Below, in pieces: positions 7,065 through 16,398 of a stretch of DNA of 64,000 bases (position 1 is the first letter of the stretch; each line of letters begins with the position of its first letter). The DNA is from Herminiimonas sp. (GTDB taxonomy: Bacteria; Pseudomonadota; Gammaproteobacteria; Burkholderiales; Burkholderiaceae_D), in NCBI GenBank assembly GCA_028292265.1, contig JAQGMR010000013.1, forward strand, positions 62,001 through 126,000, written 5' to 3'. The notes below the pieces were generated by a model. It saw nothing but the letters and a program-made list of their open reading frames with translations, had not been told where the DNA came from and did no database searches. The position numbers were made by a program, and so were the translations under genes.

Positions 7065-7834
7065 GAAAGCCACCTCAAATTAGCGTGGATCAAATGTCGC
7101 AGCTCATACAGATGCTGCCCATTCTCGATGATGCTCGACCAGTTCTAGCTGCGCAAATGCGGTCGTCCGAAAGCGCTGCCGAGTTCCTCAAGCCCGGCCT
7201 TGCGTGGGGCGGATTTTATGACATGACGATCACGGAACACCTTGCGTGCTTTTGTATGGTGGCAGGGCTCCTCGAACCACTAGTGTTGGCAGCTGCAACC
7301 AATGATCCAGTAGCAGAATTATTTAAGCCGGATGCTGGCCCTGACTGCCAGGAGTGGAACGGGGGAACCGAAGGGCAATTTGGATGGCACGATTTGCTCG
7401 GGGCTCTTTACTCACTCTTGGGCTCTGTGGAATCCGTCGTCCTATACGGCTATTACCTCAACGAGTTGCTCGCGATGTCGTTTGAAGACGGCGACGACGA
7501 GGCTCTTTTTAACGCGATCCGGGTTGACCCAATGGTGGTGACGTCGGAGAAGGCCGCTCATCGCATTAGCGTTGCCGTGGTAAAGGACGACCAACGGTTT
7601 TTAAAAAGCATGCAGAACGCGTTGAAGGGGAAAACCGGAAAACAGGCGCGCTATCTCAAGAAGTTTAAATTTTTGATGCAACTACTACTCGAAGCGGGAA
7701 TGCTCGGTAAACCGAACAAGGAAATTCGCGCGCTCGCCCTGCAGCTCGGTGCTTACGCAAACGATCCGAACGCTGAAAAAAACCTAAACGCTCAAATCCT
7801 CAAGTTCCGCAAAAAGAAAACCATCTCAGATTGA
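7052..7834 (+). CDS. Protein of unknown function, possible partner of the ATPase (260 aa)
   Basis: A soluble protein with no recognised domain. The N-terminal two thirds look helical with hydrophobic stretches (LACFCMVAGLLEPLVLAA; LLGALYSLLGSVESVVLYGYY) that are amphipathic rather than clear membrane spans. An acidic patch (FEDGDDEAL) follows, and the C-terminus is lysine-rich (GKTGKQARYLKKFKF, KFRKKKT). The ATG at 7052 lacks a clear ribosome site, and an in-frame ATG at 7094 is possible. Its 5' end overlaps that of the ATPase by up to 22 bp in a divergent arrangement, so the promoters must lie inside the opposing genes. Function unknown. Confidence 0.65.
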   Translation: MESTRKPPQISVDQMSQLIQMLPILDDARPVLAAQMRSSESAAEFLKPGLAWGGFYDMTITEHLACFCMVAGLLEPLVLAAATNDPVAELFKPDAGPDCQEWNGGTEGQFGWHDLLGALYSLLGSVESVVLYGYYLNELLAMSFEDGDDEALFNAIRVDPMVVTSEKAAHRISVAVVKDDQRFLKSMQNALKGKTGKQARYLKKFKFLMQLLLEAGMLGKPNKEIRALALQLGAYANDPNAEKNLNAQILKFRKKKTISD

Positions 7835-7925
7835 CTTTTGAGATGGTCGCCGGCACAGGCCCTCATCCATAGAGTTCGTATCCGTTGCAGGACACATGTG
7901 TATGCCTGCCGAAACGGAGACCTCT

Positions 7926-9248
7926 ATGGCTACGTCCTCAAATCGCAATTTTCCGAAGTCGCTCGCAGTTCAATCAGCCGTCGAGGTTTCGCTTGGGGAT
8001 CGCGCAGCGACCCCAGGCGACAACCTCGGCGGAACAGAAGGTGCGCCGCCTAGTAACACAGCACCTGATAACAGCAATACATCCTACTTCCAGCCGTATC
8101 GGTGGGGCGTGGATAGCCTCTATCTTTCTTATCCAGGCCAGCTCTCGCAATCGGTCGATGCGGAACTGCGGGAATTAAAAACGCTAGCCCAGGATCGGAA
8201 CGACCTCGCCGCCAAAGCGCAATTTAAATTAGGCGATCATATCTTCGAGGTGAAAGACAAAAGCTCAGGCCTATTCCCCTTCACCATAGAGGATGACGCT
8301 TTCCAAATTCGGTTCTCGGCGCATCATGCCAAGTCAATGCCGATGGCGTACGTCAAAGTCTCTAGTCGTTACCTTAGCCATAAAACGCCCTCAGAAGCCG
8401 AAGCGCATCTTCGCGCTCTCCTAGCCCCACTTGGCGAATTAAGCGCGCCAAAGGTCAGCAGAATCGATCTCTTCGTTGATTTCGCGTCCTCCGTCGATAT
8501 GGAAAGCTGGTCACGCAGTGCCTGGGTGACAAAGGCTAGTGGCGTGAGCCAATACGCCCAGGACCACTCCTTTACCGGTTGGCTCATCGGTGCAGGTAGC
8601 GTGTTGATGGCGCGCCTCTACAACAAGCAAATCGAAATCAAGAAAAGCGGCAAACAGTACCTCGAACCGCTTTGGCGCGAGGCGGGATGGGATTCGGTCG
8701 AACCCGTCTGGCGTCTAGAATTTCAATTCAAACGCGAAGTCCTCGATCAACTCAGCCTAAACAGCATGCCTAGCGTAGTCGATAACCTCAATGGCCTATG
8801 GAGCTACGTCACAACGGAATGGCTCAAGCTCACGATACCAAACTACGCTGATAAGACGCGTAGCCGTTGGCCGATCCATCCGCTTTGGATGGCGCTGGCT
8901 TCTATCGATTGGGAGACCCAAGGCGGCCCTCTGTTGCGCGAGTACGCTCCCAGTCGCGCTCCGAGTCAGGAGTGGGTTGCGCGACGTGCCTTGAGCGCTA
9001 TCGCATCATTTGGGGCGTTGATCGGCACCACAGATTTCAATGCGGCTTTCGATGCGATCGGCAATGCGGCGTTCAACGCTCTCGATGACCAGGCGCACCA
9101 GGTCGGTATTAGTCACTGGACCATGTTCCGCGAAAAAGTCGAAATCCTGAACCGTAAGTACAACACGGCGTTCAACGAGACCCTTCCTGATACAACCACA
9201 CCGGATCTCTCATCTTGGCAATATCGCAGGCAAATCGAGGGCAATTAA
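7926..9248 (+). CDS. Replication initiator-like protein (Rep_trans/RstA type)
   Basis: A protein of 440 aa from the ATG at 7926, which has GGAG seven bases upstream; the frame also opens at 7896. After a low-complexity N-terminus the core has the pattern of rolling-circle initiators of phage and plasmid type: YRWGVDSLYLSY, KVSRIDLFVDF (about 180-190), ARLYNKQIEIKKSGK and PVWRLEFQFKREVL. These segments carry the acidic and RxYxK residues of the Rep_trans fold. It would nick and replicate the excised circle. It sits upstream of the AlpA-like and integrase genes with 2-bp spacing, so the three are one unit. The family assignment is by pattern only. Confidence 0.7.
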   Translation: MATSSNRNFPKSLAVQSAVEVSLGDRAATPGDNLGGTEGAPPSNTAPDNSNTSYFQPYRWGVDSLYLSYPGQLSQSVDAELRELKTLAQDRNDLAAKAQFKLGDHIFEVKDKSSGLFPFTIEDDAFQIRFSAHHAKSMPMAYVKVSSRYLSHKTPSEAEAHLRALLAPLGELSAPKVSRIDLFVDFASSVDMESWSRSAWVTKASGVSQYAQDHSFTGWLIGAGSVLMARLYNKQIEIKKSGKQYLEPLWREAGWDSVEPVWRLEFQFKREVLDQLSLNSMPSVVDNLNGLWSYVTTEWLKLTIPNYADKTRSRWPIHPLWMALASIDWETQGGPLLREYAPSRAPSQEWVARRALSAIASFGALIGTTDFNAAFDAIGNAAFNALDDQAHQVGISHWTMFREKVEILNRKYNTAFNETLPDTTTPDLSSWQYRRQIEGN

Positions 9249-9250
9249 TC

Positions 9251-9682
9251 ATGGAGGAATCTAGCCTGCCTTTGCCTGCTGCCCGTTGCCTGTCCAAAGA
9301 ACTTGCGGCGGCTTACCTGGGGATTGGCGTGACACTGCTGAATGAACTGAGCGTGCCATGCGTGAGACTCGGGCGCCGTACCGTGTATGACAAAGTTGAC
9401 TTGGATGCGTGGCTAGACGACTATAAGCAGCGAGGGCGGGCCGGAAAGGAGTTTCTATGGCCCGAGAAATTGGAGTGTTCAAAAGACCGGATTCACGGTT
9501 TTATTGGATTAACGTTACCCTCCGCAACGGCAAGCGCGTACGCCAAAGCGCTGGGACTGAAAGCCGTGAAGAAGCCGAAGCCTACCTCGCCAAGCTCACC
9601 CTTGACGCCTACCGCGAAGCACATTTCGGAATCAAGTTCGAGCGTTCCTGGCAAGAAGCCGTTGTCCGGTATCTCGCAGTAA
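9251..9682 (+). CDS. AlpA/excisionase-like DNA-binding protein
   Basis: A protein of 143 aa from the ATG at 9251, two bases after the Rep stop. Residues about 14-60 carry the MerR/AlpA-type helix-turn-helix used by excisionases: SKELAAAYLGIGVTLLNEL, then VPCVRLGRRTVYDKVDLDAWL. The frame continues 226 bp into the integrase gene in another frame. The part beyond residue 70 is Ser/Pro/Lys-rich and has no domain, so it may be functional overlap or a read-through tail. It probably controls excision or integrase expression. Confidence 0.75.
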   Translation: MEESSLPLPAARCLSKELAAAYLGIGVTLLNELSVPCVRLGRRTVYDKVDLDAWLDDYKQRGRAGKEFLWPEKLECSKDRIHGFIGLTLPSATASAYAKALGLKAVKKPKPTSPSSPLTPTAKHISESSSSVPGKKPLSGISQ

Positions 9683-10506
9683 AGGTAAGTTTACGGAGCT
9701 TCAAAGATGTGCAGCGGATTTGCCGCCTGCTTGATCCGTATCTTGGAAGACTGACCTTAAAACAGATTGACGGCGACGTGATTTGGTCGGTGATACAAGG
9801 CGAATCAAAGAAGGGGAACAAGCCCGCAACGATCAATCGCTATTTGGCCCTAATCCGCAGCTTGCTCCGGATGGCACGGGATGAATGGCAGTGGATCGAC
9901 GCGTTCCCGAAGATTCGCTTACTGGCGGGAGAAGTTGAGCGGGACAGATGGCTAAACAGGACAGAAGCACAGACTTTAATTGCTGTGTGCCCTCCGTATT
10001 TAGCTGCACTGGTTCGGTATGCCTTGGCAACAGGCTGCCGTGCCCGCGAGATCACGGGATTGGAGTGGAACAGAGTGGATTTGACACGGCACACCGCCTG
10101 GTTGAATCAAACGAAAAATGGCACGCCTCGCGGCGTCCCGTTGAATCAAGATGCGGTGGATGTTCTTGTGGAACAGATTGGCAAACACCCGAGCTATTGT
10201 TTTACCAATAATGGCAAACCAATTGGGTGGGAGCTGACCAGTTCAGCTTGGCACAGTGCCCTGAAACGGGCGGGTATTGAGGATTTTCGGTTTCACGATC
10301 TCCGGCACACGTGGGCATCGTGGCATCGCCAGGCAGGAACGTCGTGCGATGAATTGAAAGACCTCGGTGGCTGGAAATCCCGTCAGATGGTGGACCGCTA
10401 TGCGAAGTATGCGACGGAGAATCTGGCCGTTGCTGCAAGAAGAATTGAGGCTACGCGGGACCCGAACGTGCTACAGCTATCACGTTTTTGTCACGCTCCA
10501 AAATGA
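9457..10506 (+). CDS. Tyrosine recombinase (integrase) of the element
   Basis: A protein of 349 aa starting at the ATG at 9457 behind GGAAAGGAG. It has an N-terminal arm-binding segment (residues 1-60), a SAM-like core-binding domain (about 60-150) and a catalytic domain with R195 (TGCRAREI), K220, H280-x-x-R283 (FHDLRHTW), W306 in the His/Trp position (LGGWKS) and nucleophile Y315 (DRYAKY). All catalytic residues are present. The gene reads towards the intact tRNA 37 bp away, the usual layout for integrases that use tRNA 3' ends. It would recombine the 52-bp att sites. Confidence 0.93.
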   Translation: MAREIGVFKRPDSRFYWINVTLRNGKRVRQSAGTESREEAEAYLAKLTLDAYREAHFGIKFERSWQEAVVRYLAVKVSLRSFKDVQRICRLLDPYLGRLTLKQIDGDVIWSVIQGESKKGNKPATINRYLALIRSLLRMARDEWQWIDAFPKIRLLAGEVERDRWLNRTEAQTLIAVCPPYLAALVRYALATGCRAREITGLEWNRVDLTRHTAWLNQTKNGTPRGVPLNQDAVDVLVEQIGKHPSYCFTNNGKPIGWELTSSAWHSALKRAGIEDFRFHDLRHTWASWHRQAGTSCDELKDLGGWKSRQMVDRYAKYATENLAVAARRIEATRDPNVLQLSRFCHAPK

Positions 10507-10507
10507 C

Positions 10508-10537
10508 AAAGACCTAGGCTTGCGCCTAAGTCTTTGA
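10508..10537 (+). terminator. Terminator-like hairpin after the integrase
   Basis: AAAGAC/GTCTTT and AGGC/GCCT form an interrupted stem between the integrase stop and the tRNA 3' end. It could end integrase transcription or, read on the other strand, serve the tRNA. Confidence 0.5.
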
Positions 10538-10622
<85 letters not shown>

Positions 10623-10635
10623 AATTCTTTTAAGA

Positions 10636-10672
10636 GAAGGGCCACCGATTCACCGATGGCCCTTCTTTTTTT
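10636..10672 (+). terminator. Terminator between tRNA and rpoD
   Basis: GAAGGGCCA (10636-10644) pairs with TGGCCCTTC (10657-10665), followed by seven T residues on the plus strand. The T-run faces rpoD, so it can shield rpoD from read-through of the island; on the minus strand the tail is only weakly T-rich. Confidence 0.7.
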
Positions 10673-10737
10673 CTCACGCCACGGTCATTGCAACCGTGGC
10701 GCAGGCTTTATCCAGCTTCAATTCCAGACTTGCCGAA

Positions 10738-13287
10738 TCAATTCCCTTCCAGGAAGCTCTTGAGCTTGTCGGACCGTGACGGATGCCGCAGCTTGCGCAA
10801 TGCCTTTGCTTCGATCTGGCGAATCCGCTCGCGGGTGACGTCGAACTGCTTGCCGACTTCTTCCAGCGTGTGATCCGTTGACATCTCGATGCCGAAGCGC
10901 ATACGCAGGACCTTGGCTTCGCGCGGCGTGAGGGAATCCAGCACATCCTTGACCACACCACGCATCGAGGCATGCAGCGCCGCGTCGGCCGGGGCCAACG
11001 TGTTGTTGTCCTCGATGAAATCACCAAGATGCGAGTCGTCGTCGTCACCGATCGGCGTCTCCATGGAGATCGGTTCTTTCGCGATCTTCATGATCTTGCG
11101 GATTTTATCTTCCGGCATTTCCATCTTCAACGCCAGCGTTGCCGGATCCGGTTCAGCACCGGTTTCCTGCAGAATCTGACGCGAGATGCGGTTCATCTTG
11201 TTGATCGTTTCGATCATGTGCACCGGAATGCGAATGGTGCGAGCCTGATCGGCGATCGAGCGCGTGATGGCCTGACGAATCCACCACGTGGCATACGTTG
11301 AAAACTTGTAGCCGCGACGGTATTCGAATTTGTCCACCGCCTTCATCAAACCGATATTCCCTTCCTGGATCAAGTCGAGGAACTGGAGGCCGCGGTTGGT
11401 GTACTTCTTCGCAATCGAAATCACCAGTCGGAGGTTCGCTTCGGTCATCTCACGCTTGGCCTTGCGCGCCTTCATTTCACCGGCTGCCATCTTTTTATTG
11501 ATGTTGCGCAGGTCTGGCAACGGCAAGACGACGCGTGCCTGAAGGTCGATCAGTTTCTGCTGCAGCTCTTTGACTGTCGGAACGTTACGACCGAGGATGG
11601 CGCTATACGGCAGGGGTCGCGCGACTTCACCATCGATCCAGTCCAGGTTGGTTTCATTGCCTGGAAAAACCTTGATGAAATGGCTGCGCGGCATGCCGCA
11701 CTTGTTCACTACGACGTCGAGAATCTGCTTCTCAATGTGTCGAACTTCGTCCACCTGGCCACGCAATGTGTCGCACAGCTTCTCGACCACCTTGGCGGTA
11801 AAACGGATGCTCAGCAGCTCGTTGGAGATTGCTTCCTGCGCCTTGACGTAGGGCTTGGAGTTGTAGCCTTCGCGCTCAAACGCTCTGCGCATTTTTTCAA
11901 ACTGGCTCGAGATATTGGCAAACTTCACCAACGACTCGCGCTTCAGTTGTTCAAGCTGCTCCGCCGAGAAACCAGCAGCGCCCGAAGCATTGCTCTCTTC
12001 CTCTTCGGCTTCTTCTTCCTCTTCCTCGCCTTCTTCGTCGTCTTCGGCCGAAGCCGCAGCCGCGGCCGCAAAGACGGGAGATTCGGACACGTTCATGTCG
12101 ACGAGGCCGTCGACCATCTCGTCAATCTTCAACTCGTCGTTGGTGATCCGGTCTGCCGCTGCAAGGATCTCGGCGATCGTTGTCGGGCAGGCGGAAATCG
12201 CCTGGATCATGTCTTTCAGGCCGTCTTCAATACGCTTGGCGATTTCGATCTCGCCTTCCCGGGTCAGCAGTTCTACCGAGCCCATTTCGCGCATGTACAT
12301 GCGGACAGGGTCGGTGGTGCGGCCGAAATCGGAATCGACGGTTGAAAGCGCTGCCTCGGCAGCGGCTTCGGCGTCATCATCACTTGCAACCGTTGCGACG
12401 TTGTCGGACAACAGCAGCGTCTCGGCATCGGGCGCGTGTTCGTACACGGCGATACCCATGTCGTTGAACGTGCCGATGATGCCTTCAATCGCTTCCGGAT
12501 CAACAATGTTTTCCGGGAGGTGATCGTTGATTTCCGAGTAGGTCAGGAAGCCGCGTTCCTTGCCAAGCTTGATAAGGGTCTTGAGCTTCTGGCGGCGACG
12601 CTCGAGTTCCTCTTCGCTGGCTTCGGTGTCCGACGAGAAGGCGTCCTTGAGCAGTGCTTTTTCCTTGGCCTTGCGGTCCTTGGCGCGTGCCTTGTCGGCC
12701 GCTTTTATTTCGGCGCGCTCAACGGCATTCAGCGCCGCGACTTCTTCATTCTCGGGCTGGAATTCCTTTGGCTTGCGGCCACGGCGTCCGGGCACCTTCA
12801 CGCTTGGCAGAATATAGCCGGACGTGTCGATGGCAGCCAGAGTGGCTGCATCGGTCGTCTGGCTGACGCCGGACGCAAGCTGCACCGACATATCGGGGGG
12901 GCGCACTTCTGGCTTTACGGAGGAAAGTTCAGCCGGTCTTCCGGGTTTGCCGGGTTTCAATTCAAGTTTTTTTGTCGTCACGGTGGTTTTCGATTGTGCA
13001 GACGCCGCACTTGCGGCGCCTCCGGACGAGGTTTTTTCCGCCGGCATTGAAGCCGTCCTGGTCGAGGGTTTGGCAATAGCCACGGATGCCGCTTTGGGCT
13101 CCGAATGTGCGACCGTTCTGGAAGTTGCCTTGTCACTAAGGGGTTTTCCCGAGTCAGCCTTGACTTTGCCATTTGCTTTGGCAGCCACAGGCTTGACAGC
13201 GGACTTGGAAGTCGGCCTGGCAGCCGACGATACATTCTTTGCGGAGGATGTCTGGGGTTTCGCGGTTTTCTTCATTGCATTGGCCAT
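10738..13287 (-). CDS. rpoD: RNA polymerase primary sigma factor RpoD (sigma-70)
   Basis: An 849-aa protein, long compared with 613 aa in E. coli. The first 190 or so residues are a Lys/Ala/Ser/Pro-rich extension. Region 1.1 follows at about 225-300, an acidic non-conserved insert has a Glu run ([14 protein letters not shown]), and region 2 ([26 protein letters not shown]...[17 protein letters not shown]), region 3 and region 4 ([20 protein letters not shown]) are all intact. It ends [15 protein letters not shown] as expected. It is the last gene of the rpsU-yqeY-dnaG-rpoD cluster, separated from dnaG by 272 bp that can hold its own promoter. The start is chosen from MANAMKK; ATG 4 codons later is possible. 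Confidence 0.97.
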   Translation of the reverse strand: MANAMKKTAKPQTSSAKNVSSAARPTSKSAVKPVAAKANGKVKADSGKPLSDKATSRTVAHSEPKAASVAIAKPSTRTASMPAEKTSSGGAASAASAQSKTTVTTKKLELKPGKPGRPAELSSVKPEVRPPDMSVQLASGVSQTTDAATLAAIDTSGYILPSVKVPGRRGRKPKEFQPENEEVAALNAVERAEIKAADKARAKDRKAKEKALLKDAFSSDTEASEEELERRRQKLKTLIKLGKERGFLTYSEINDHLPENIVDPEAIEGIIGTFNDMGIAVYEHAPDAETLLLSDNVATVASDDDAEAAAEAALSTVDSDFGRTTDPVRMYMREMGSVELLTREGEIEIAKRIEDGLKDMIQAISACPTTIAEILAAADRITNDELKIDEMVDGLVDMNVSESPVFAAAAAASAEDDEEGEEEEEEAEEEESNASGAAGFSAEQLEQLKRESLVKFANISSQFEKMRRAFEREGYNSKPYVKAQEAISNELLSIRFTAKVVEKLCDTLRGQVDEVRHIEKQILDVVVNKCGMPRSHFIKVFPGNETNLDWIDGEVARPLPYSAILGRNVPTVKELQQKLIDLQARVVLPLPDLRNINKKMAAGEMKARKAKREMTEANLRLVISIAKKYTNRGLQFLDLIQEGNIGLMKAVDKFEYRRGYKFSTYATWWIRQAITRSIADQARTIRIPVHMIETINKMNRISRQILQETGAEPDPATLALKMEMPEDKIRKIMKIAKEPISMETPIGDDDDSHLGDFIEDNNTLAPADAALHASMRGVVKDVLDSLTPREAKVLRMRFGIEMSTDHTLEEVGKQFDVTRERIRQIEAKALRKLRHPSRSDKLKSFLEGN

Positions 13288-13559
13288 GGGATCAACTATG
13301 AGTTACTCTTTCGGAGTTAGTTTGCTGCGCCTGAAACCTGAACCGGTACACCAGCCATCCGTGTCCGCTTGTAACCGCTTGCGCCATTCCTTGCCGCGCT
13401 CTCCGCTGATTCAGCTTTTCCGCAGCCCAATTTATGGCGCTGCCGGTAGGACTGTTTTTGGAGCGGCGGATACATTAAACGAACTTCGGTAAGGCGTTGA
13501 ATCGAAAGCCTTTCAGTATATCACAGCGACGACATTTCTCCAGCAGAACATGCCCAAAA

Positions 13560-15356
13560 TCAGCGTTGCGTCGCCTCTGCGAGGGCCTGCTGTTTCAGCT
13601 GCTCCTGCTGCAGCGACAACTCCCGATAGCGACTTTTGGCCTGATCTGTCGTGAGTCCCGCGTTCGCCAACTGTTCCTGTTCAGCCTTCAATATCTTCAG
13701 TTTAGTCTGCCGAATCGCTCCGGCAAGTTCCAGCCGGGCAGTGTCGGGATCCGAGTCCCCTTCGGCGGCGATTTCGGCAATCAGCCAGTCGAAGTCGGCA
13801 TTGCGTGCACGGAGTTGTTCGGCCAGCGCCGCAAACGTCGCCTGGTCTCCCAGAGCACGTGCCGCGAAGATCAACTGAACCAACAGTTCGCCGTTATCTG
13901 GCGAGGCGGCACGCAATGCGGCAATGTCGCCCTCTTGCAATCCATGCGCGAAAACCGGATGCGCCATTAGCAGACGCATGATCTGCCTCTCAAGTTCAAC
14001 CGGCGGTGTCCGACGCCCTTTTGGCGGCGCCTTCGCGGTCCGCGCGACTGGCTTGGCCAATTCAAAGAGCACCTCAATTTCCGCTGGACTGGACTGCGTC
14101 AGTTGCGCCAGCCCTCGCACAATCTGCAGGCGCAACGCCGAAGGCGGCAGTGCCTGGAGCAGCGGCTTGGCATCGAACTGCGTGCGCGCCCTGCCCTCGG
14201 CGGTATGCAAGTCGTTTTCACCAGTTGCTTCATTGAGCAGGAACTGGGACAGGGGCATCGCCTCCTTGACCTGCTGCTCAAATGCTTCCGTGCCGTTTTC
14301 CCGGATGAAGCTGTCCGGGTCATGCTCAGTGGGCAGGAACAGGAAACGAATCGACTTCGTGTCGGCGGCGTGCGGCAAACTGGCTTCCAGCGCTCGGCGC
14401 GCCGCCCGCCGTCCCGCGGCATCGCCATCAAAACTGAAGATCACCTGATCGGTTTGGCGCATCAACTTCTGGAGATGGACCGGCGTACACGCCGTACCAA
14501 GGGTCGCAACGACCTGCGGAAATCCCATCTGCGCCAATGCCACCACGTCCATATAGCCTTCGGTCACCAGCACATAGCCAGCCTCCCGAATCGCCTGCCT
14601 TGCCTCAAACAAGCCGTACAGCTCGCTACCCTTCTGAAATAGGGGCGTCTCCGGCGAATTCAAGTATTTCGGCTCGCCTTTCTCCATGATCCGGCCGCCG
14701 AAGCCGATCACCTGACCCTTGTTATTACGAATCGGGAACATGATGCGGTCGCGGAACCGGTCGTACCGCTTGTCCCGGCCGCCATCCTCGCCGCTTCGGT
14801 CAATGACCAGGCCCGCTTCGACCAGGACGCTGGCGTCATAGTCGGGGAACGCAGCGCGCAGATTGTCCCAACCGTCTGGCGCATAGCCCATTCCGAAACG
14901 GGCAGCAACCTCGCCCGACAACCCGCGGCCCTTCAGGTAGCCGACGGCTTGCGGCGCACCGCGTAACTGCTGGCGGTAGTAATCACATGCTCGCGTCATG
15001 ACGTCTGACAGCGCCATCGTCCGGGCGTTCACTTCTGCCCGCTCGGCCGGCAGCAGGCGGTCTTCATTCTCCGGGACGGTCATGCCGACGTTTTGGGCCA
15101 GGTCTTTCACCGCTTCAACAAAACCGAGGCCCGAATACTCGATCAGAAACCCGATTGCCGTGCCATGCGCGCCGCAGCCAAAGCAGTGGTAAAACTGCTT
15201 GGTGGGGCTGACGGTGAAGCTTGGCGATTTCTCGTTGTGAAAAGGGCAAAGCCCCATGAAGTTCGCGCCACCCTTTTTAAGCTGCACATAGCGACCGACC
15301 ACCTCCACGATGTCGACGCGGTTCAGCAGGTCCTGCATAAAGGATTGAGGAATCAT
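13560..15356 (-). CDS. dnaG: DNA primase DnaG
   Basis: A 598-aa protein that makes RNA primers at the replication fork. The N-terminal CHC2 zinc finger is clear (CPFHNEKSPSF...FYHCFGCGAHG, about residues 38-65). The TOPRIM core has EGYMD and the DxD stretch FSFDGDAAGRRAA. The C-terminal part (about 430-598) matches the DnaB-interacting domain, with a Gln/Leu-rich end. The start IPQSFMQDLL is typical of the family. It lies in the macromolecular synthesis cluster between yqeY and rpoD. Confidence 0.96.
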   Translation of the reverse strand: MIPQSFMQDLLNRVDIVEVVGRYVQLKKGGANFMGLCPFHNEKSPSFTVSPTKQFYHCFGCGAHGTAIGFLIEYSGLGFVEAVKDLAQNVGMTVPENEDRLLPAERAEVNARTMALSDVMTRACDYYRQQLRGAPQAVGYLKGRGLSGEVAARFGMGYAPDGWDNLRAAFPDYDASVLVEAGLVIDRSGEDGGRDKRYDRFRDRIMFPIRNNKGQVIGFGGRIMEKGEPKYLNSPETPLFQKGSELYGLFEARQAIREAGYVLVTEGYMDVVALAQMGFPQVVATLGTACTPVHLQKLMRQTDQVIFSFDGDAAGRRAARRALEASLPHAADTKSIRFLFLPTEHDPDSFIRENGTEAFEQQVKEAMPLSQFLLNEATGENDLHTAEGRARTQFDAKPLLQALPPSALRLQIVRGLAQLTQSSPAEIEVLFELAKPVARTAKAPPKGRRTPPVELERQIMRLLMAHPVFAHGLQEGDIAALRAASPDNGELLVQLIFAARALGDQATFAALAEQLRARNADFDWLIAEIAAEGDSDPDTARLELAGAIRQTKLKILKAEQEQLANAGLTTDQAKSRYRELSLQQEQLKQQALAEATQR

Positions 15357-15375
15357 GTGGCGGAAACGGTGCTGC

Positions 15376-15825
15376 CTAGCCCTTGGCCAGCGCTGCCTTT
15401 ACCAACGCCGATACTGCTGTCATGTCGGCACGCCCGGCCAACCGGGGCTTGACGATAGCCATGACCTTTCCCATATCCTGCGGGCCGGTTGCGCCCGACT
15501 CGGCCACGGCGGCTGCAACCGCCGCCTGGACTTCCGCGTCCGATAGTGCTGAAGGCATGTAAGCAGACAAAATTACCATCTCGGCCTTCTCGATATCGGC
15601 CAAGTCCTGGCGTCCGCCGGCTTCAAACTGGCTGATGGAATCCTTGCGTTGCTTGATCATCTTTTCAATGATCGCCAGCACCTGCTTGTCATCGAGTTCA
15701 ATGCGCTCGTCGACTTCCTTTTGCTTGATGGCAGCGGTTAGAAGGCGGATAGTCCCGAGCCGCGCGGTTTCCCGGGCGCGCATCGCGTTTTTCATGTCCT
15801 CGGTGATCTGTTGTTTCAGGCTCAT
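15376..15825 (-). CDS. yqeY: GatB/YqeY domain protein
   Basis: A 149-aa protein from the ATG at 15825 (MSLKQQITEDMKNAMR), with GGAG before a run of A; the frame reaches upstream to 15909 without a better start. YqeY resembles the tail domain of the GatB amidotransferase subunit, and a tRNA-related role is suspected. Motifs such as TIRLLTAAIKQKEVD, MIKQRKDSISQF and GKVMAIVKPRLAGRAD are typical. It ends 19 bp before dnaG, so the two are co-transcribed. Confidence 0.93.
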   Translation of the reverse strand: MSLKQQITEDMKNAMRARETARLGTIRLLTAAIKQKEVDERIELDDKQVLAIIEKMIKQRKDSISQFEAGGRQDLADIEKAEMVILSAYMPSALSDAEVQAAVAAAVAESGATGPQDMGKVMAIVKPRLAGRADMTAVSALVKAALAKG

Positions 15826-15908
15826 TTTTTTTACTCCAAGCGTGTGGACAGGCATTGGCGCAGGGCAGTGCGCAAGGGCAGCGCAAAGCGGCTCCCCAAA
15901 AAGCGCCA

Positions 15909-15940
15909 AAACCCGCTGCGGGACAACTCCGGAGCGGGTT
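15909..15940 (-). terminator. Hairpin between rpsU and yqeY
   Basis: AACCCGCT and AGCGGGTT form a stem, followed on the minus strand by a moderately T-rich tail. It probably reduces read-through from the highly expressed rpsU into yqeY-dnaG. Confidence 0.5.
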
Positions 15941-15978
15941 TGCTATTCGACACCGCCGCGCCAATGCGGCGGGGAAAA

Positions 15979-16191
15979 TCAGTACTGCTTTTTAGGCAAC
16001 TGCTGGCTGCGGATGCGCTTGTAATGGCGCTTTACGGCGGCAGCGAGCTTGCGCTTGCGTTCCGCAGTTGGCTTTTCGTAAAACTCGCGGGCGCGGAGTT
16101 CGGTCAAGAGACCCGTTTTTTCAATGGTGCGCTTGAAACGGCGCATCGCAACTTCAAACGGCTCATTCTCTTTAAGGCGGATCGTGGTCAT
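15979..16191 (-). CDS. rpsU: Ribosomal protein S21
   Basis: 70 aa, very basic, the usual length for S21. It matches along its length: [20 protein letters not shown], the [13 protein letters not shown] helix and the final [13 protein letters not shown]. It is part of the 30S subunit near the anti-Shine-Dalgarno end of 16S rRNA. First gene of the rpsU-yqeY-dnaG-rpoD cluster. The 207 bp upstream are free for its promoter. Confidence 0.97.
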   Translation of the reverse strand: MTTIRLKENEPFEVAMRRFKRTIEKTGLLTELRAREFYEKPTAERKRKLAAAVKRHYKRIRSQQLPKKQY

Positions 16192-16398
16192 GTAAAGTCG
16201 AACCAGTTTTTATGGGAAGAGCGGGAGTATAGCAGCCTTGATCCCCAAAGAAAAGGCGGAGTTTTGGCGGGCGGGGCAATACGCAAAGATTGTGTTGGCA
16301 TCCCGGTACGGAGAGTCATAAGGGGCCATGGAAAACGCGCATTCACCACCCGGAAAAGCCAAGCCGCCACTATAGCGGCGCGGGCTCCTGCTTCCCTG

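Noticed and set aside
9457-10506. Integron integrase
   Set aside because: The recombinase lacks the extra IntI-specific helix region between catalytic motifs as far as I can see, and it sits at a tRNA with long att repeats, as phage-type integrases do.
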